Shown: positions 1 through 20,129, numbered from the stretch's first letter. The stretch is 64,000 nucleotides of DNA from Siderastrea radians (GCA_964017195.1 OZ024898.1:3319482-3383481); one strand, 5' to 3'. A program made the numbers and translations. The notes: generated from the sequence alone by a model not told the origin.

Positions 1-2011
1 GAGGCGAAGAAAATGTCCTCGGCGATTGCTAGACGAAGGCGGGTTGAGTGGCCCAAAACAAATTCGGCAAAAGTATTTGACGGGCTTTTGATATCTGACA
101 AGGCTGCTTGTTGAGACTAAAAAATTATTTACTACCGACATTTCAAACTCAGTGCTCGTTTCCTCCTGGAAATGAGAGGCTGTAATTTTTCCTCTCGAGA
201 GATCGCGGCCCATGTCCGGTCGAATCAAAGTAAACAATGCGCAGTACATCGTAAAGGACCCTAGTCACCCACAGTGCTTTGCGCGCATCGAGTGAGAAAT
301 CCGCCATTTTCTATGCCATCTAAAATCAGGATTTTTTCACAGTGAATTGAAATCCGGTTACATCCGCGCCAATACGGCCAGTTTGGGCCTTCACTCACTT
401 TTTTGGCCTTAAAAAATTAATAGCGGTTACATCTGGCTGGTTATTTTGGTGTTGTTTGCTATTTTTCTCGTGAAATGTGCGAAACAACGCCAGGACTCTA
501 AGCGGTTTATGCTTTCCTTCGCGTGGCAGTACCAAAACAGTCAAGCTTATGAAAGAAATCATTATTCAAGGACCTTCTTGGTTATTGCACTAGTCAAGCA
601 AAAGGTATCCAATAGATTGAAATGCTGGTCAAGCTTATTCGCTGACATTTTACTTCATTACGGTGCGCGTTCTTCACGGGCTGAAATGTTTTGGTCTTCT
701 AAATGTGACGGCGGGACTCGCTCTGCAGTGCCGGTAGCGACGCTAAAGCGACAGCTTCAAAGCCTTCGATTCCTAAGAACAGCACTTCGATTTTTTCCAT
801 AAACTATTCCCTGGAATTGCAGAAAAGGAGGAGAAAGAATGGTTTGCGAACAGAATCTTTGTAAATCAGATCTGTTAGCCGCAGTCGACACCTTAGCTAG
901 CTGCAGTACGTTTTGTTTTGATGGCAATTCATGTATTTTGAAAATTGAAATGAATATCCATCCTGTGCGATGATAACAAAGAAAACAAAAGCTATTAACA
1001 AAAGAGTTTCTTGTATGTGAAAGGAATGTGAAATGTTCTCGCTTTATACAGCGCTAATTAAAACTAAATGCGGTTCGGAGCGGTGGCCAGAGCGGCGTGA
1101 TCGAGTGAGTTTTGGAAACATTTCTGCCCTCCGTACATTCGCCTTTTGTGTTTTATGGTGATGGGAAAGTCAAGAATACCAAATTAAACAAGATTCCAAA
1201 CCTTTATGATTCTAGATTCGCTTGTAAATCATATTCCGCGGGCGCTCGCTGAATATAGTTTGCTTTTGGGTTGGCGGACCGGGAGGCTGGCCGGCTTAAG
1301 AACACAAACATTCTTTGAGTTCTAAGTTTTTGGACAGCCGCCAAAATGCGCTGAAAATAATCGAAAGCCCTTTTACTGGCACTAAAATCAAAAACAAGCG
1401 AGAAATTTCAGCTTCAGGCTACAATTTATATTTTCACCAGTGGAACTGTTGACGTTTTGTCACGTTCGACGAGTAATTTGATCGCAAATCTCAGATCAAA
1501 ACAATAACAAAGGCGTGCCTGACTAGGATCCTTAAGGCTACTCTTCCTTGATCAATGCATCACTTGAAAGCTGACACACTTCATTCACAAACGATCCATT
1601 TCAGTACCAGCCTGCGCCGGTCAAATCATGCAGTCTCGTAAAAATTAAAATACCGTATCGCGCTACTTTCCCCTTGCGATTCTCGCCTCCCGACTCCTCA
1701 AAAACACAAAATCCCGCTCCCGCTCTCAAATGAAATTCCCGCTTCCCGCTCCTGTTTTCAGCTCCCATCCCGAATATCGCCACAAAATTAGCCAAATCCC
1801 GCATCCCGCCAAACCTATTGTGGACCCTCTTGATAGGGTGTAGAATATTGGAATATGGGGTAAAGATATGGTGTTTGACAAAGCCATGTTTTGGTCATTT
1901 CATCTATAAGGTTTCCAAGGTAGAGTTCGCTAATAAGCTGTTGAACTCTAAGGTTTGTTTCCTCCACGATAAGATTCACAAGAGGTCTGTAGTGTTCCCT
2001 CAGTTATCTAA
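1..2011. other. Intergenic stretch, no supported gene
   Basis: No reading frame here resembles a known protein and no convincing splice series is visible. Around 1620-1810 the sequence is rich in short pyrimidine words such as CTCCCG and TCCCGC, the look of a degenerate repeat. A 52-codon minus-strand frame starts at 307 but has no other support. Confidence 0.5.
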
Positions 2012-2016
2012 CTGGG

Positions 2017-2198
2017 CAGGGGCGGATCTAGGGGGGGGGGTGGATTGGGTGGCTAGCCACCCCCCTCTTTGGGGTCGTTTAAGCTTGAAATTATGAAAGG
2101 GAACAGAACTATCACTGAGGTAATTTTGTCTTTGAATATTCTGATATCGTTCTGTCAGGTCAGCCACCCCCCTTTCAAAAATCCTGGATCCGCCACTG
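2017..2198. mobile_element. hAT-like MITE with 5 bp target duplication
   Basis: A 182 bp non-coding element. The left end reads CAGGGGCGGATCTAGG and the right end, reverse-complemented, reads CAGTGGCGGATCCAGG, so the terminal inverted repeats match at 14 of 16 bases. CTGGG lies directly on both sides (2012-2016 and 2199-2203), a 5 bp target-site duplication. G-runs and C-runs flank the interior. CAG-starting ends with short direct repeats suggest mobilisation by a hAT-type transposase; that class assignment is inference. Confidence 0.7.
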
Positions 2199-2763
2199 CT
2201 GGGTTTGACCTTCTTTACTTTTATCTTCAATGTTAATAGCTACAGTGTAGTTCCTTTGTCAGCCTTTTTAAGGCTAATGTTGGTGTCACGCTTAAGGGCT
2301 TGCCTTACGTTCAGCGGAATTAATATTATCCTTTGTCTCGGAATTTTGACCTTGAGACCTCACTGGAGACAAAATGTACGTGTCCTTCTTTTTATAACTT
2401 TTAAGACCTTTTATTACTACTTTATGTAAAGGAAGTCGATGCGATAATGACTGACAATAATCCGTAATTTTAAAATGCAACACAAATAATCCGTAATCTT
2501 TAAATTTAGTGGCCACAGGAGCATATCACTCCTGGTGGCCAATATTCCGTATCCCTTCTCTAAAAACCCCTAAAAGGGCCTCATTAATTACGGAAAGGAA
2601 AATGGCGAGTAAGCCCAAAGAAACCATGAGGCTTATACAGCTTGGAAAGTCTTCCTCTCAAAACTGATGAACAAAAGATTGAAAATTTTCTCTTTTCCTT
2701 GTCACAATTTTTCCTCGAAATATATAAATATCATCAACCGGAACTAATACTTTTCTCGTGCTG

Positions 2764-2884
2764 CACGTGGTAAGGTATGACGTAACCGGAAGCGATGTTG
2801 TCCTCATTCTGGCCAATCAAGTTGCAGCCCTGCGAGTCTCAGGGGGAGCCCCCGCAGATACATAAAGAAACTCGTGGCGCAAGA
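2764..2884 (+). promoter_or_regulatory. Core promoter of the poly(A)-binding protein gene
   Basis: Upstream of the presumed start at 2885 there is an E-box CACGTG (2764-2769), an ETS-type ACCGGAAGC (2785-2793), a CCAAT box (2813-2817) and a TATA-like ACATAAAG (2860-2867). The TATA-like box lies about 25 bp before the pyrimidine start tract, the normal spacing. Motif identities are seen in the sequence; factor binding is inferred. Confidence 0.5.
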
Positions 2885-2899
2885 CTTCCTCTCACCTTC
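2885..2899 (+). promoter_or_regulatory. 5'TOP-like pyrimidine tract at the likely mRNA start
   Basis: The tract CTTCCTCTCACCTTC starts with C and is nearly all pyrimidine. PABPC1 mRNAs of vertebrates are known TOP mRNAs, translated under mTORC1/LARP1 control. Position downstream of a TATA-like box and about 260 bp before the ATG fits a transcription start. The exact start base is not proven. Confidence 0.5.
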
Positions 2900-2975
2900 G
2901 AGAAATCGTTGTCGGTGTAGAATTCGTCCTAAGAATTTCAACGGTTATTTTAGCGTTCTTTTCCTTTAGCGACGC

Positions 2976-3095
2976 TAAAAGCCGCCAAAAAAATTTGCAA
3001 AACATAGAAAAAAGGTCAAAAAAAGTTTAAAAGTCGAGAAAATCGCCAAAAAAATCATAAAATCTTTCAAAAAAATTCGAAAAGAAACCAACCAC
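2976..3095 (+). promoter_or_regulatory. A-rich autoregulatory tract in the PABP 5' leader
   Basis: The leader just before the PABP start codon contains a dense series of A-runs of 4 to 7 bases (for example around 2987, 3010, 3018, 3048 and 3069), separated by short words such as TCG and TTT. Vertebrate PABPC1 mRNA has an A-rich element in its 5'UTR that PABP binds to repress its own translation. The layout here is the same, so a negative feedback element is the likely role. That role is inferred from family knowledge. Confidence 0.6.
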
Positions 3096-3124
3096 AAGAA
3101 ACAGTCGCCACAAGTACGAAGTGA

Positions 3125-12661
<9,537 letters not shown>

Positions 12662-12757
12662 AGTGCGCCTCAAGGTTCACTTTACCGGACGAGACTTCTG
12701 CAAAAACCTAATTGTTAATTTAAACATGGATTTGACGAGTTATTTTCAGAATGATAC

Positions 12758-12763
12758 AATAAA
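12758..12763 (+). terminator. Poly(A) signal of the PABP gene
   Basis: AATAAA about 97 bp after the PABP stop codon, with a TG/T-rich stretch downstream (GTTGTTTTCATCTG). Confidence 0.7.
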
Positions 12764-12819
12764 GTTGTTTTCATCTGTTAGCAAAAATCGTGTTGGTGGT
12801 AACTTAAGTCAGAGTACCA

Positions 12820-13040
12820 AAGGGGTTTAGGGCTCCAGGGCTCCGGCCTAAAAAGTGCAGGGCTCCAGGGCTCCAAGACGGAAAATTCGGGGCTCTGGGG
12901 CTCCATTGCTTCATTCCACGGCTCCATTTAGGCAGAAACTACATTTTTGTTGGGGCTCCAAGTCGAGAGAGGCTTAAGCCTCTGGGCGTCGCCACAAACA
13001 TTTCAGGGCTACAAAGCCTCCCCCCCCCCCCTCTTTGGGA
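12820..13040. repeat. GGGCTCC-rich dispersed repeat
   Basis: The word GGGCTCC(A) recurs many times between about 12828 and 12960, followed by a run of C near 13021. A second region with recurrent GGCTCC words lies in MCM3 intron 14 (29270-29480). No coding potential is seen. Confidence 0.5.
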
Positions 13041-13572
13041 CCCTGTTTAGTGATTGTTTGCCAAACTGGTTAAGTTTAATCCTGGCAAGACATGAAATGG
13101 CTGAAGACCTATCATCATCTCTTGTTTAAAACTTTCCACTGACACTGATGGAAATAGTAGTGTACATTTTTAATCTCTAACATTACTAGTGCTCTTTTTT
13201 CCTAAATATTTCTGTTTACTTTTGTCTATGTGGATGTCGTTACTAACTTCACAAAAAGCAACCCACTAAACGCCTAAGGCGGGAGTCGAGCCAAGGTCAC
13301 ACTGATAGGATACGAGAATATTGGGATTGATGTCCGGGAGACACTGTAAGGACAGCCGCAAGGCCTACAGCGGAGAGACTGGGAACATCCTGTGAACAGA
13401 CATAGCGCTAGAAAAAAATCGGTGAGCGAACAAAACGAATGGGCGGCGACCAGTTCTCTTCCTCAGTATGCCATCGGTTTGCTTCGCTCGCCTATTTTTT
13501 TGGCGTTATTGTCCCCACCGCGGAGCCTGTTCACAGCCTACTGTGAACAATTCTGCATTGAACCCACTGTTA

Positions 13573-13672
13573 GAGCTCAAACATCGCCTTTATTGTCTGT
13601 GCAAGAAATGGGAGACCTCATTGAGCTCAAACATCGCCTTTATTGTCTGTGCAAGAAATGGGAGACCTCATT
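13573..13672. repeat. Perfect 50 bp tandem duplication
   Basis: Two identical, adjacent 50 bp units (13573-13622, 13623-13672), each starting GAGCTCAAACATCG. Two copies only, so a recent duplication rather than an array. Confidence 0.9.
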
Positions 13673-14760
13673 GCGCAGGTAACACCAGACTTAATCACTT
13701 GGTTTCCTGGGTGAGGCCTGCAAGCATAATACTTCATTTTACGAACGTAGTCTCAAAGTAATCCGTCAGACCCAATGCTGGACGGAAAGTGATGAAATGA
13801 AAGATGGTTGCCATTCAAGGTTATTTACATCCCACTTGTGCCACTTGCCATCGAGCATAGCAAATTATGTGCCGTGTGACCAAGTGGCACAAAGGGAGCA
13901 GCGAGCAATGACTGCAGTGAAATGATCGCGTGCAGCTCTAGCTCTGCGCGCAATGTGTCACTCAGTCTACTGATAGTAACTAACAGGCGTTATCTCTGGA
14001 CATTGGCCCTCAAGCTGAAACTAAGGAACTGACCTGGTTCACACTGATACATCAGTTTTATCCATATTTCGTTAAGTCTAGTTTTCCTCGTCGTGTCGTT
14101 ATGTTGCCTGGCTTACTGGTGACACAAAACTTGGACACAAAGGGTTCTTTGTTTTTCTTTCTTTGTTATTTGTTTTTGTTGTTTTTTTTTCCTTTATTAA
14201 ATTTGAGTTTGCATTTGCGTGACCGTTTCGTTGTGTCGGCTAATGTGAGCTGAGCATTATGGAACTGTTACAGCCGTGACTTCTTTTCCAATTGTGAAAC
14301 TAAAAGCCTATTACTGAAAGTTGTCATAGCCCAGAATCCCTCCCTTCTGTTGTCTCGCTCTTGAAAATCGAAAACGCGGAGTCTCTTGGGAACAGGCGGC
14401 GAGAGTCGGAAAAACGACGACGCCGACATGAAAAAAATTCTGGTGTCTATTTTGCAAGAAATATTAAAGTAAAAAAAATGGTTATCTCTACCAACCTGTA
14501 TGTTTCTTCTTGTTTCCCCCATTCCCCCATACTCACCCCTAAACCGCCCGGAAGACGATAGCTAGCTAGCTACGGTTGTGCTGTATTTTGACACTCGAGA
14601 TTGTATCGTTCACGGGGTAATTTTGATGTCTTTGATCTGTGCTGCGATCGCGCTCGACGTATAAATTTTCAGGTAAATTTACAGTTAAACTTGAGGCTTT
14701 AGAATTATAAAAGTCAAAGGGAACTCACCGCACTGTGAACTGCTTCAAACTTCTTGGAAT
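13673..14760. other. Intergenic stretch between PABP and EMI1 genes
   Basis: No gene is recognised. A small inverted repeat of TTGTGCCACTTG/CAAGTGGCACAA lies around 13835-13892, and homopolymer T-runs occur near 14150-14200. Confidence 0.5.
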
Positions 14761-14785
14761 CAAACTTCACAGGAAAGCGCAGCGG

Positions 14786-14995
14786 TTTCCCGCTCGAAAA
14801 TATAATTTTGGCGGGAAGCAGTCAGGTCGGTGAGCCCGCTCATGATTGGTGTAATCTCCGGTCCTGATTGGCTGACGCTGGCGGAGGGCTTTTGGCGGTT
14901 GACTCAAAACGTTTTGATCCAGCGCGTCAGTCGTCAGTTCAATAAACATCGAGAAACGAACGTGATCTTAGCAAATCTACGATAAAATAGTAGCC
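14786..14995 (+). promoter_or_regulatory. E2F/NF-Y promoter of the EMI1-like gene
   Basis: TTTCCCGC (14786-14793) and TTTTGGCGGGAA (14806-14817) match E2F sites, and TTTGGCGG (14891-14898) is a weaker one. Two ATTGG (reverse CCAAT) boxes at 14845 and 14867 are 22 bp apart. E2F plus paired NF-Y sites is a known arrangement of cell-cycle promoters, and EMI1 is an established E2F target in mammals. Binding here is inferred. Confidence 0.6.
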
Positions 14996-17353
14996 ATGGA
15001 GCAAACAGAGAGAAATTACAAGAAGAAATACAATCCATCCGAGCTACCGAGCTGTTTTCTGACACCGGAATCGCCAGAAGATCGTCAATTTGGCCGCATA
15101 ACTCCTTTGTTCGATGCGTCGCCATCATCGTGTTTCCTGACTCCACCGTCGTCTCAAGAAAAGGTTTTGAGCTCTCAGTTTCATCCGCTTGATCTTCACG
15201 GATTGCCTAAGCTCGATTTTGAGCTTGAAGACAGCGATCACGAGAAATCCATACAACAAAGCCTTCAACGTTCGCCTTTGCAACCAGAGGATAGAATCAT
15301 TGGAAGGCGGATCGGAAAGCAAAGTGTGGACTTTATCTCCGATCTCATAGCTGTTAACTGCACAAAGATTTGCCAACAAATCTGTAGTTATCTAGAACCT
15401 CAAGACCTTTGCAGGTAAGCTTTATTCCTCGTTGTTTGGTTCCTTTGTTAGACTCATGATTTCGTTGTTGTCTCATGCGATCAAACGTGAATAAATGAAT
15501 AAATCACGCCCTGACGCTTATGCATGCAGTGATACATATTATAATCAAGTTTAGTTTTTAGATGTTATTATTATCAAAGAAATCGCTTGATGCTTGTAGG
15601 CTTTGGTGCGTCTCCCTTTTTCTAAGAAAGAGCTAAAAAAGTCCACATTTTGAATTGTTTCCAGATTTGCTTCTGTAAGCTCTGAATGGAGAAGTTTTGC
15701 AAAACAGGACTTCAAGGTACGAGAGAGGTGGAGAGGATTCTTAGAGGAATGCAAGAAGCACTTTGACCTGAAAGGAAAGGTAAGCTTTTTAACTCAGTGG
15801 TCTAATTTCATGATGTTCATATTTTATGCTGCAAAGCATCCTTGACGTGTTCATAAATAGCAGCAGAATAGTAAAGTCACTGAGGAATGAAGTTGCTTTG
15901 ACCCAGAAATCAAAACAACCATAGAACACAGAAGCTCAATCCATACGACCTTATTGTTTTCTACAGAGAATATACACCTTATTCCAAAATGGCGGAAAGT
16001 ACATCATTCTCTTGTCTCCATGTTAATTGGCCCTTGTTGCCTCGTTTTAAGCCAAATATACCTTTGAATTCTGCAGATGAGATCGAGGCAACAAGGGCCA
16101 ATTAACAATTAGACAAAAGAGTAATGTATTTCCGCCATTTTGGAATAAGGTGTATTGAATTCCTGAAGAGAGACAGGGAAGGGGGGTATAGATCCCATTT
16201 CCCAATCCAATTTTTTTCCAAATTCCATTTCCCAATTCTAATTTTGTGAAAATCCCATTCCCAGCGAAATCCTAGTCCCTGTGCAAGAAATAAGGGAATC
16301 CCAGTTCTAATTTTACCCCTTCAGCACAATCATCATTGTTTTCGAATCTAGTTAATTAAAGGTCAGCTTACTTGAAGGGACTAGTCCCCTGTGTGTACTG
16401 TTTCAGTTTTTGTGATTAGCCTCCAACATAAACCAGATTGTGCTGACCACTGTCACCAGTTCTCTTGGGTAAACACTACAGGGGACTTGCCCCTGCAACT
16501 AGTCCCTTTGTGCGGCCGTGTATGTGACTTTTGTGTGCCGACTATTAAGGTTCGCAGATGTTATCACTTGTCATTGATGGCAAGGTATTATGCAACTTTA
16601 GAGTCCATCTAGTGTGAGAGGACTGTAAATGGAGACATTGACTGACTGACATTTTGACAACCTCACTGGTAGTTAGTGTATGGTCAGGTGATGGTATTTA
16701 TGTCTCTGCTGCAATGTCATTGGCTACAAAGACTCAAATGGCCAATAACATCATGGCTTAATTGACTAATCAAGAAAATAACCAGAGATATAAGATCATT
16801 GTGTCAAAAGTCCACACTCTTATGATTCACAAAATGAAATCAAGCATAACTTTCAAAACTTGGAAGTTAGAAATAGCTGAAAGTTAAATATACTTAGTAT
16901 ATTTATTTTGTTCCACAGGAGAACCGTGGCCTTCCACTTTCCCTGAAATCCACATCTTTTGATGATCTGGCAAGATTGCCGCTTCAAAGTATAAGCCTCA
17001 ACAAGCCACATCAAAGAAGTGATGATGACCTGGACAAACCTACTGCAACTACAGACTTACCATTTTCCTACCCTCAGACATCAAGACCTTTGAGTGAACT
17101 TAGGCCCTGTCCAAAATGCACATCGCCTTCAAACTCGTCAAATATACAAGAGGGGCACTGTCAATGTCAAAAATGTGGCTTGAGGTTTTGCTCACTGTGC
17201 CTGAGAGATTCTGAACAGCATACTAGTGGCAATAGGTGTGATGGACTATCAATTGCTCCTTCCACAAGAACTGATCAAAGACTAAGATCTAGAAAGCCTG
17301 GCAAGGACATTGTTGGCAGTAAAAGAAGCAAAGATAGAGTCAGACGACTCTGA
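14996..17353 (+). CDS. FBXO5: F-box/ZBR APC/C inhibitor, EMI1/EMI2 type
   Basis: Inhibits the anaphase-promoting complex so that cyclins and geminin can accumulate. Coding exons 14996-15414, 15665-15779 and 16919-17353 are GT-AG and in phase, giving 322 aa (human EMI1 is 447). The ATG has a strong context (AGCCATGG). The N-terminal part has SP/TP sites. A degenerate F-box spans about residues 108-155, crossing exons 1 and 2. RLPL near the start of exon 3 could be the D-box. A zinc-binding region follows (CPKC ... CQCQKC ... CSLC, then C). The protein ends in VRRL, matching the LRRL tail of EMI1 that blocks UBE2S on the APC/C. It is shorter than vertebrate proteins mainly at the N-terminus, and no DSGxxS degron is seen. 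EMI1 versus EMI2 (FBXO43) cannot be separated; it may be pro-orthologous to both. Confidence 0.9.
15972..16155. mobile_element. Short inverted-repeat MITE in EMI1 intron 2
   Basis: Ends ATACACCTTATTCCAAAATG and its reverse complement form near-perfect arms including the GGCGGAAA that follows. Inner sections around GGCCCTTGTTGCCTC / GAGGCAACAAGGGCC also pair, so nearly the whole 184 bp folds back. Non-coding. Confidence 0.7.
16374..16509. repeat. Small inverted repeat, AAGGGACTAGTCCC ends
   Basis: The left end AAGGGACTAGTCCCCTG and right end GCAACTAGTCCCTTT are partly inverted repeats around a 100 bp spacer. It lies in EMI1 intron 2 and is probably a decayed MITE. Just before it (16180-16330) is a degenerate run of CCCATTCCC-like words. 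Confidence 0.4.
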
Positions 17354-17495
17354 CAAAATTTTAAGCCAAATTTTGAAAATGTATTTTTATGTGATGGCAT
17401 ATTTATTCATAAGACCAATATTCTTTAGATAGTTTTACATGAATTTTTTTTCAAGTGTACATATACATTAAGCTTGTATATATTTTTAGTTAGGC

Positions 17496-17501
17496 AATAA
17501 A
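17496..17501 (+). terminator. Poly(A) signal of the EMI1-like gene
   Basis: AATAAA 143 bp after the stop codon, in an AT-rich 3'UTR and followed by TTCTTTCAATTTTTG. Confidence 0.65.
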
Positions 17502-17502
17502 T

Positions 17503-18644
17503 TCTTTCAATTTTTGATCTGTTTTCGCAGATGATAACGAAAAATTTTTATTAATTTAATTAAGAGACTGGGTAAAATATTATTTTTAATTAATATCTGT
17601 ATCAGACGTTATTCTTCAGTCAAAAAACCTTCAAACAAATCGTTTTGCATACTTGGAATTTTCGAAACTGTTCTCATTCTCAAATAAATGAGATCATAAA
17701 GAATGTGTTTACTTTGTTGACTTGACTAATCCAATATTTAGCTAAGGTTCTTCATATTGGTTTACATCGTACAAGTTCAGTTACAGGTGCCACTGTTAGA
17801 AAAGAATGGGAGAACATAAGGTCAGAGAAGTGTCAGGGAATTTTGCATCAACTCAGAGAAATTCTAATTCTACCTCAAAGTAGAAAGGAAATTTACAAAT
17901 TTCTAACTAATGAAAGTATGAAAACAAAGAACACTAGAATTATTTCTGGAGTAGTTACTGCATCAGGAAAGAAGACCAATTAGATACGAGAAGAATAAAC
18001 TGCAAGCGGTGATGGTAATTACACTCAAACTAAGAAAACCACGAACAGAATGTTCATTGTTTTGACCAATCGCATGCCAGCCATTGTAACTGCAGAAAAG
18101 CAATGGTTTTCTCAGTAACAGAATCGAGTTGGTTCTCGATTTGTTTTGAAAGACCTCGAGACTTAATTCATCTTATCTTACAGGAATTGAAATTGATATT
18201 CCTTTCTATCTGAGAGCCACATGCACTAGGCAAGTAAAAATAAGTTTGAGCACTTGACAGGCCGTCGCAATGATTAGCAGTTCTGACATTTCAAATAAAC
18301 GCAACTCAAGCAGCAGTTATTTCACCTTGATGTAAAAATTGCAATGTTCTCCCTCAAAATTTGCCTAAAGTTGCTCTCATTTCTGATAGCACAGCTGACT
18401 TGATTAATTTAGGCCAAAACACCCTTGCCTTCGAGCTGGGCTTGCATCATACAGTGCCTAGTTACAAATTTTGAAAATGACACATTTTCAAATTTAGCAA
18501 GCAAGAAATGAAATTTGTTAATAGCAACTTGATTTATTATGTATCAAATATCTTTCCCTAACATAGGGTCTCCTGTCAGTATGTTTTGCCAGTACCCATC
18601 AACACATCTGGGTAGAGAGAGACAATGAAGTCCTATAGCTTGTC
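17503..18644. other. Convergent intergenic stretch, nothing recognised
   Basis: AT-rich sequence between the ends of the EMI1-like and BLOC1S5 genes. No gene or clear repeat boundary is seen. Confidence 0.5.
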
Positions 18645-18647
18645 TAA

Positions 18648-19310
18648 AGGCTGGTTCACACTTGTGACATAAGCATAAACATAAGCATAAGAAAGCGCAA
18701 GTGTGAACCGTAGTGACATAAGCATAAGAAAAAGGAAACTTTTTCTTATGCTTATGCTTATGTCGCGTGATCGCAAGTGTGAACCGGGACAACATAAGCA
18801 TAAGCATAATGAAACAGCAGTATTTGAAGTCAGCAGAAATTCAAGCGAAAATAGTTCCCAATCCTGCTCTGATTAGCTGTTTCAAACTGGCATCTTCTTC
18901 TTTAAACATGCTGTATTATAATGAGAAACTGGCTGAGGCCGGCCGTGTTAACTACCTGAACTACCTGAAATAAAATTCTCGGTCCACCAGTCACATTTCA
19001 AGCACAAGATTGTGATAATCTTCTTATTGTTTTCTCTTCGTGACAATTTCTCTTACCCAACAGGACCGCCATCTTTTTTCAGGTTGTCTTTCTTTCCGCC
19101 GTCAACGATTACGGTTCGGTAACATCAAAAGGAGCGCTTCTTCGTTTTCTTCTTCATCCACCATTTTGAAATTACTACTCGTCTCATTCCCCCAGGATTA
19201 CAAATCTGAAGCCCAATGCACCTGCGTATGTCGCTTTCTTATGCTTATGTCATAAGTGTGAACATTCTTATGCTTATGTTTATGCTTATGTCACAAGTGT
19301 GAACCAGCCT
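18648..19310 (-). mobile_element. PIF/Harbinger remnant with degraded transposase start
   Basis: Ends AGGCTGGTTCACACTTGTGA are inverted repeats that continue through repeated CATAAG words for about 46 bp (left to about 18693, right from about 19265). TAA flanks both sides (18645-18647, 19311-19313), the 3 bp target of PIF/Harbinger elements. On the minus strand an interrupted reading contains RWRSCWVREI, EDYHNLVLEM and DRENFI, which matches the N-terminal region typical of Harbinger transposases (RWWVRP ... FHNLVQEL). Several stops break it and the catalytic part is absent, so this is a non-autonomous derivative. Further internal copies of the CATAAGCATAAG repeat sit near 18715-18810. Confidence 0.75.
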
Positions 19311-19552
19311 TAAGGAAACATTCCATTTTGCAGTGACCAAGCCTTGCACCGTCTCTCCGGTCTTCCGATAAAAAATCTAGTCCACTAACCAATACTTCAT
19401 CATCCTATCTCCATGACAACAGGGCCAACATTAATTGAAGCAGTCTTAGTATTTGAAGAGAAGTTTAATAACTATATCTAGGAGATAAACACCTACCAAG
19501 TAGATAAAATTTTTCCCGTTTTTTTATCATTAATTTTATAACTTTATTGTAT

Positions 19553-19558
19553 TCACCA
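19553..19558 (-). terminator. Poly(A) signal of BLOC1S5
   Basis: TTTATT on the plus strand reads AATAAA on the minus strand, about 120 bp beyond the BLOC1S5 stop. Confidence 0.5.
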
Positions 19559-19676
19559 AAATATCTCCCTTTTTATGGATCTGGTTATATCTATTATTTG
19601 CCCTATAACTGCGACCATTTTCCGGTCAAATACTCTCTCTTATTTCCTTCCTTGAAAGAAATATCCATAGCAATGT

Positions 19677-20129
19677 TCATTCCATCTCGCTCATAGTGAC
19701 CATCCCATATTTTTCTTTCAGTATCATAGACTTCGTCATGAAATCTTTTTCTATCTTTTCTTCCTCTTTATCCATTTCCTTTAAAAATTCATCCCACTTT
19801 TTCTTGGACTGTTCTTTGATCTCTTCTCGTCTGATTCTGTTCACGTCCTGCTCTTCCTTTTCCAAAATATTATGACATCGCTGTCTCGCATCTTTCAGTT
19901 GATCTTGAACGTCGTTGAGTTGTTCAGCCAACTCCATGCATTCAGGAATTCGTTCTTGGATTTCGCTAACTTTGCTGGAGGCCTCTGCCAGTTTTAACGC
20001 CTCCCTGTCATTCCTTTTACCTTCAAATTCACGAATCATGTATTTACATTCGCTTTGCAAGACGGCTCGGTGGTCAAAAAGTCGAGAATACACTCCAGCA
20101 ATGTCTCGAACAACCTTCTCGCCCGCCAT
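19677..20129 (-). CDS. BLOC1S5: BLOC-1 subunit 5 (Muted)
   Basis: A subunit of BLOC-1, the cytoplasmic complex that sorts cargo from early endosomes to lysosome-related organelles. The 150 aa single-exon protein starts MAGEKVV. Residues about 9-36 (DIAGVYSRLFDHRAVLQSE, then REFEGKR) match the conserved start of Muted (SRLLDHRPVIQ ... KEFEEKR in human). The rest is alpha-helical and charged, with a coiled coil over about residues 55-140, and KKWDEFLKEM corresponds to the QWDNFMKEQ segment of the human protein. It is shorter than human (187 aa) at the N-terminus. It is transcribed away from MCM3 with 153 bp between start codons. Confidence 0.85.
   Translation of the reverse strand: MAGEKVVRDIAGVYSRLFDHRAVLQSECKYMIREFEGKRNDREALKLAEASSKVSEIQERIPECMELAEQLNDVQDQLKDARQRCHNILEKEEQDVNRIRREEIKEQSKKKWDEFLKEMDKEEEKIEKDFMTKSMILKEKYGMVTMSEME

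Noticed and set aside
149..307. 52-codon minus-strand frame starting ATGGCGGAT at the left edge
   Set aside because: Short, no splice donor or similarity; ATGGCGG is common inside the repeats of this window.
13573..13672. CRISPR-like or satellite array
   Set aside because: Only two adjacent units without spacers; the genome is eukaryotic.
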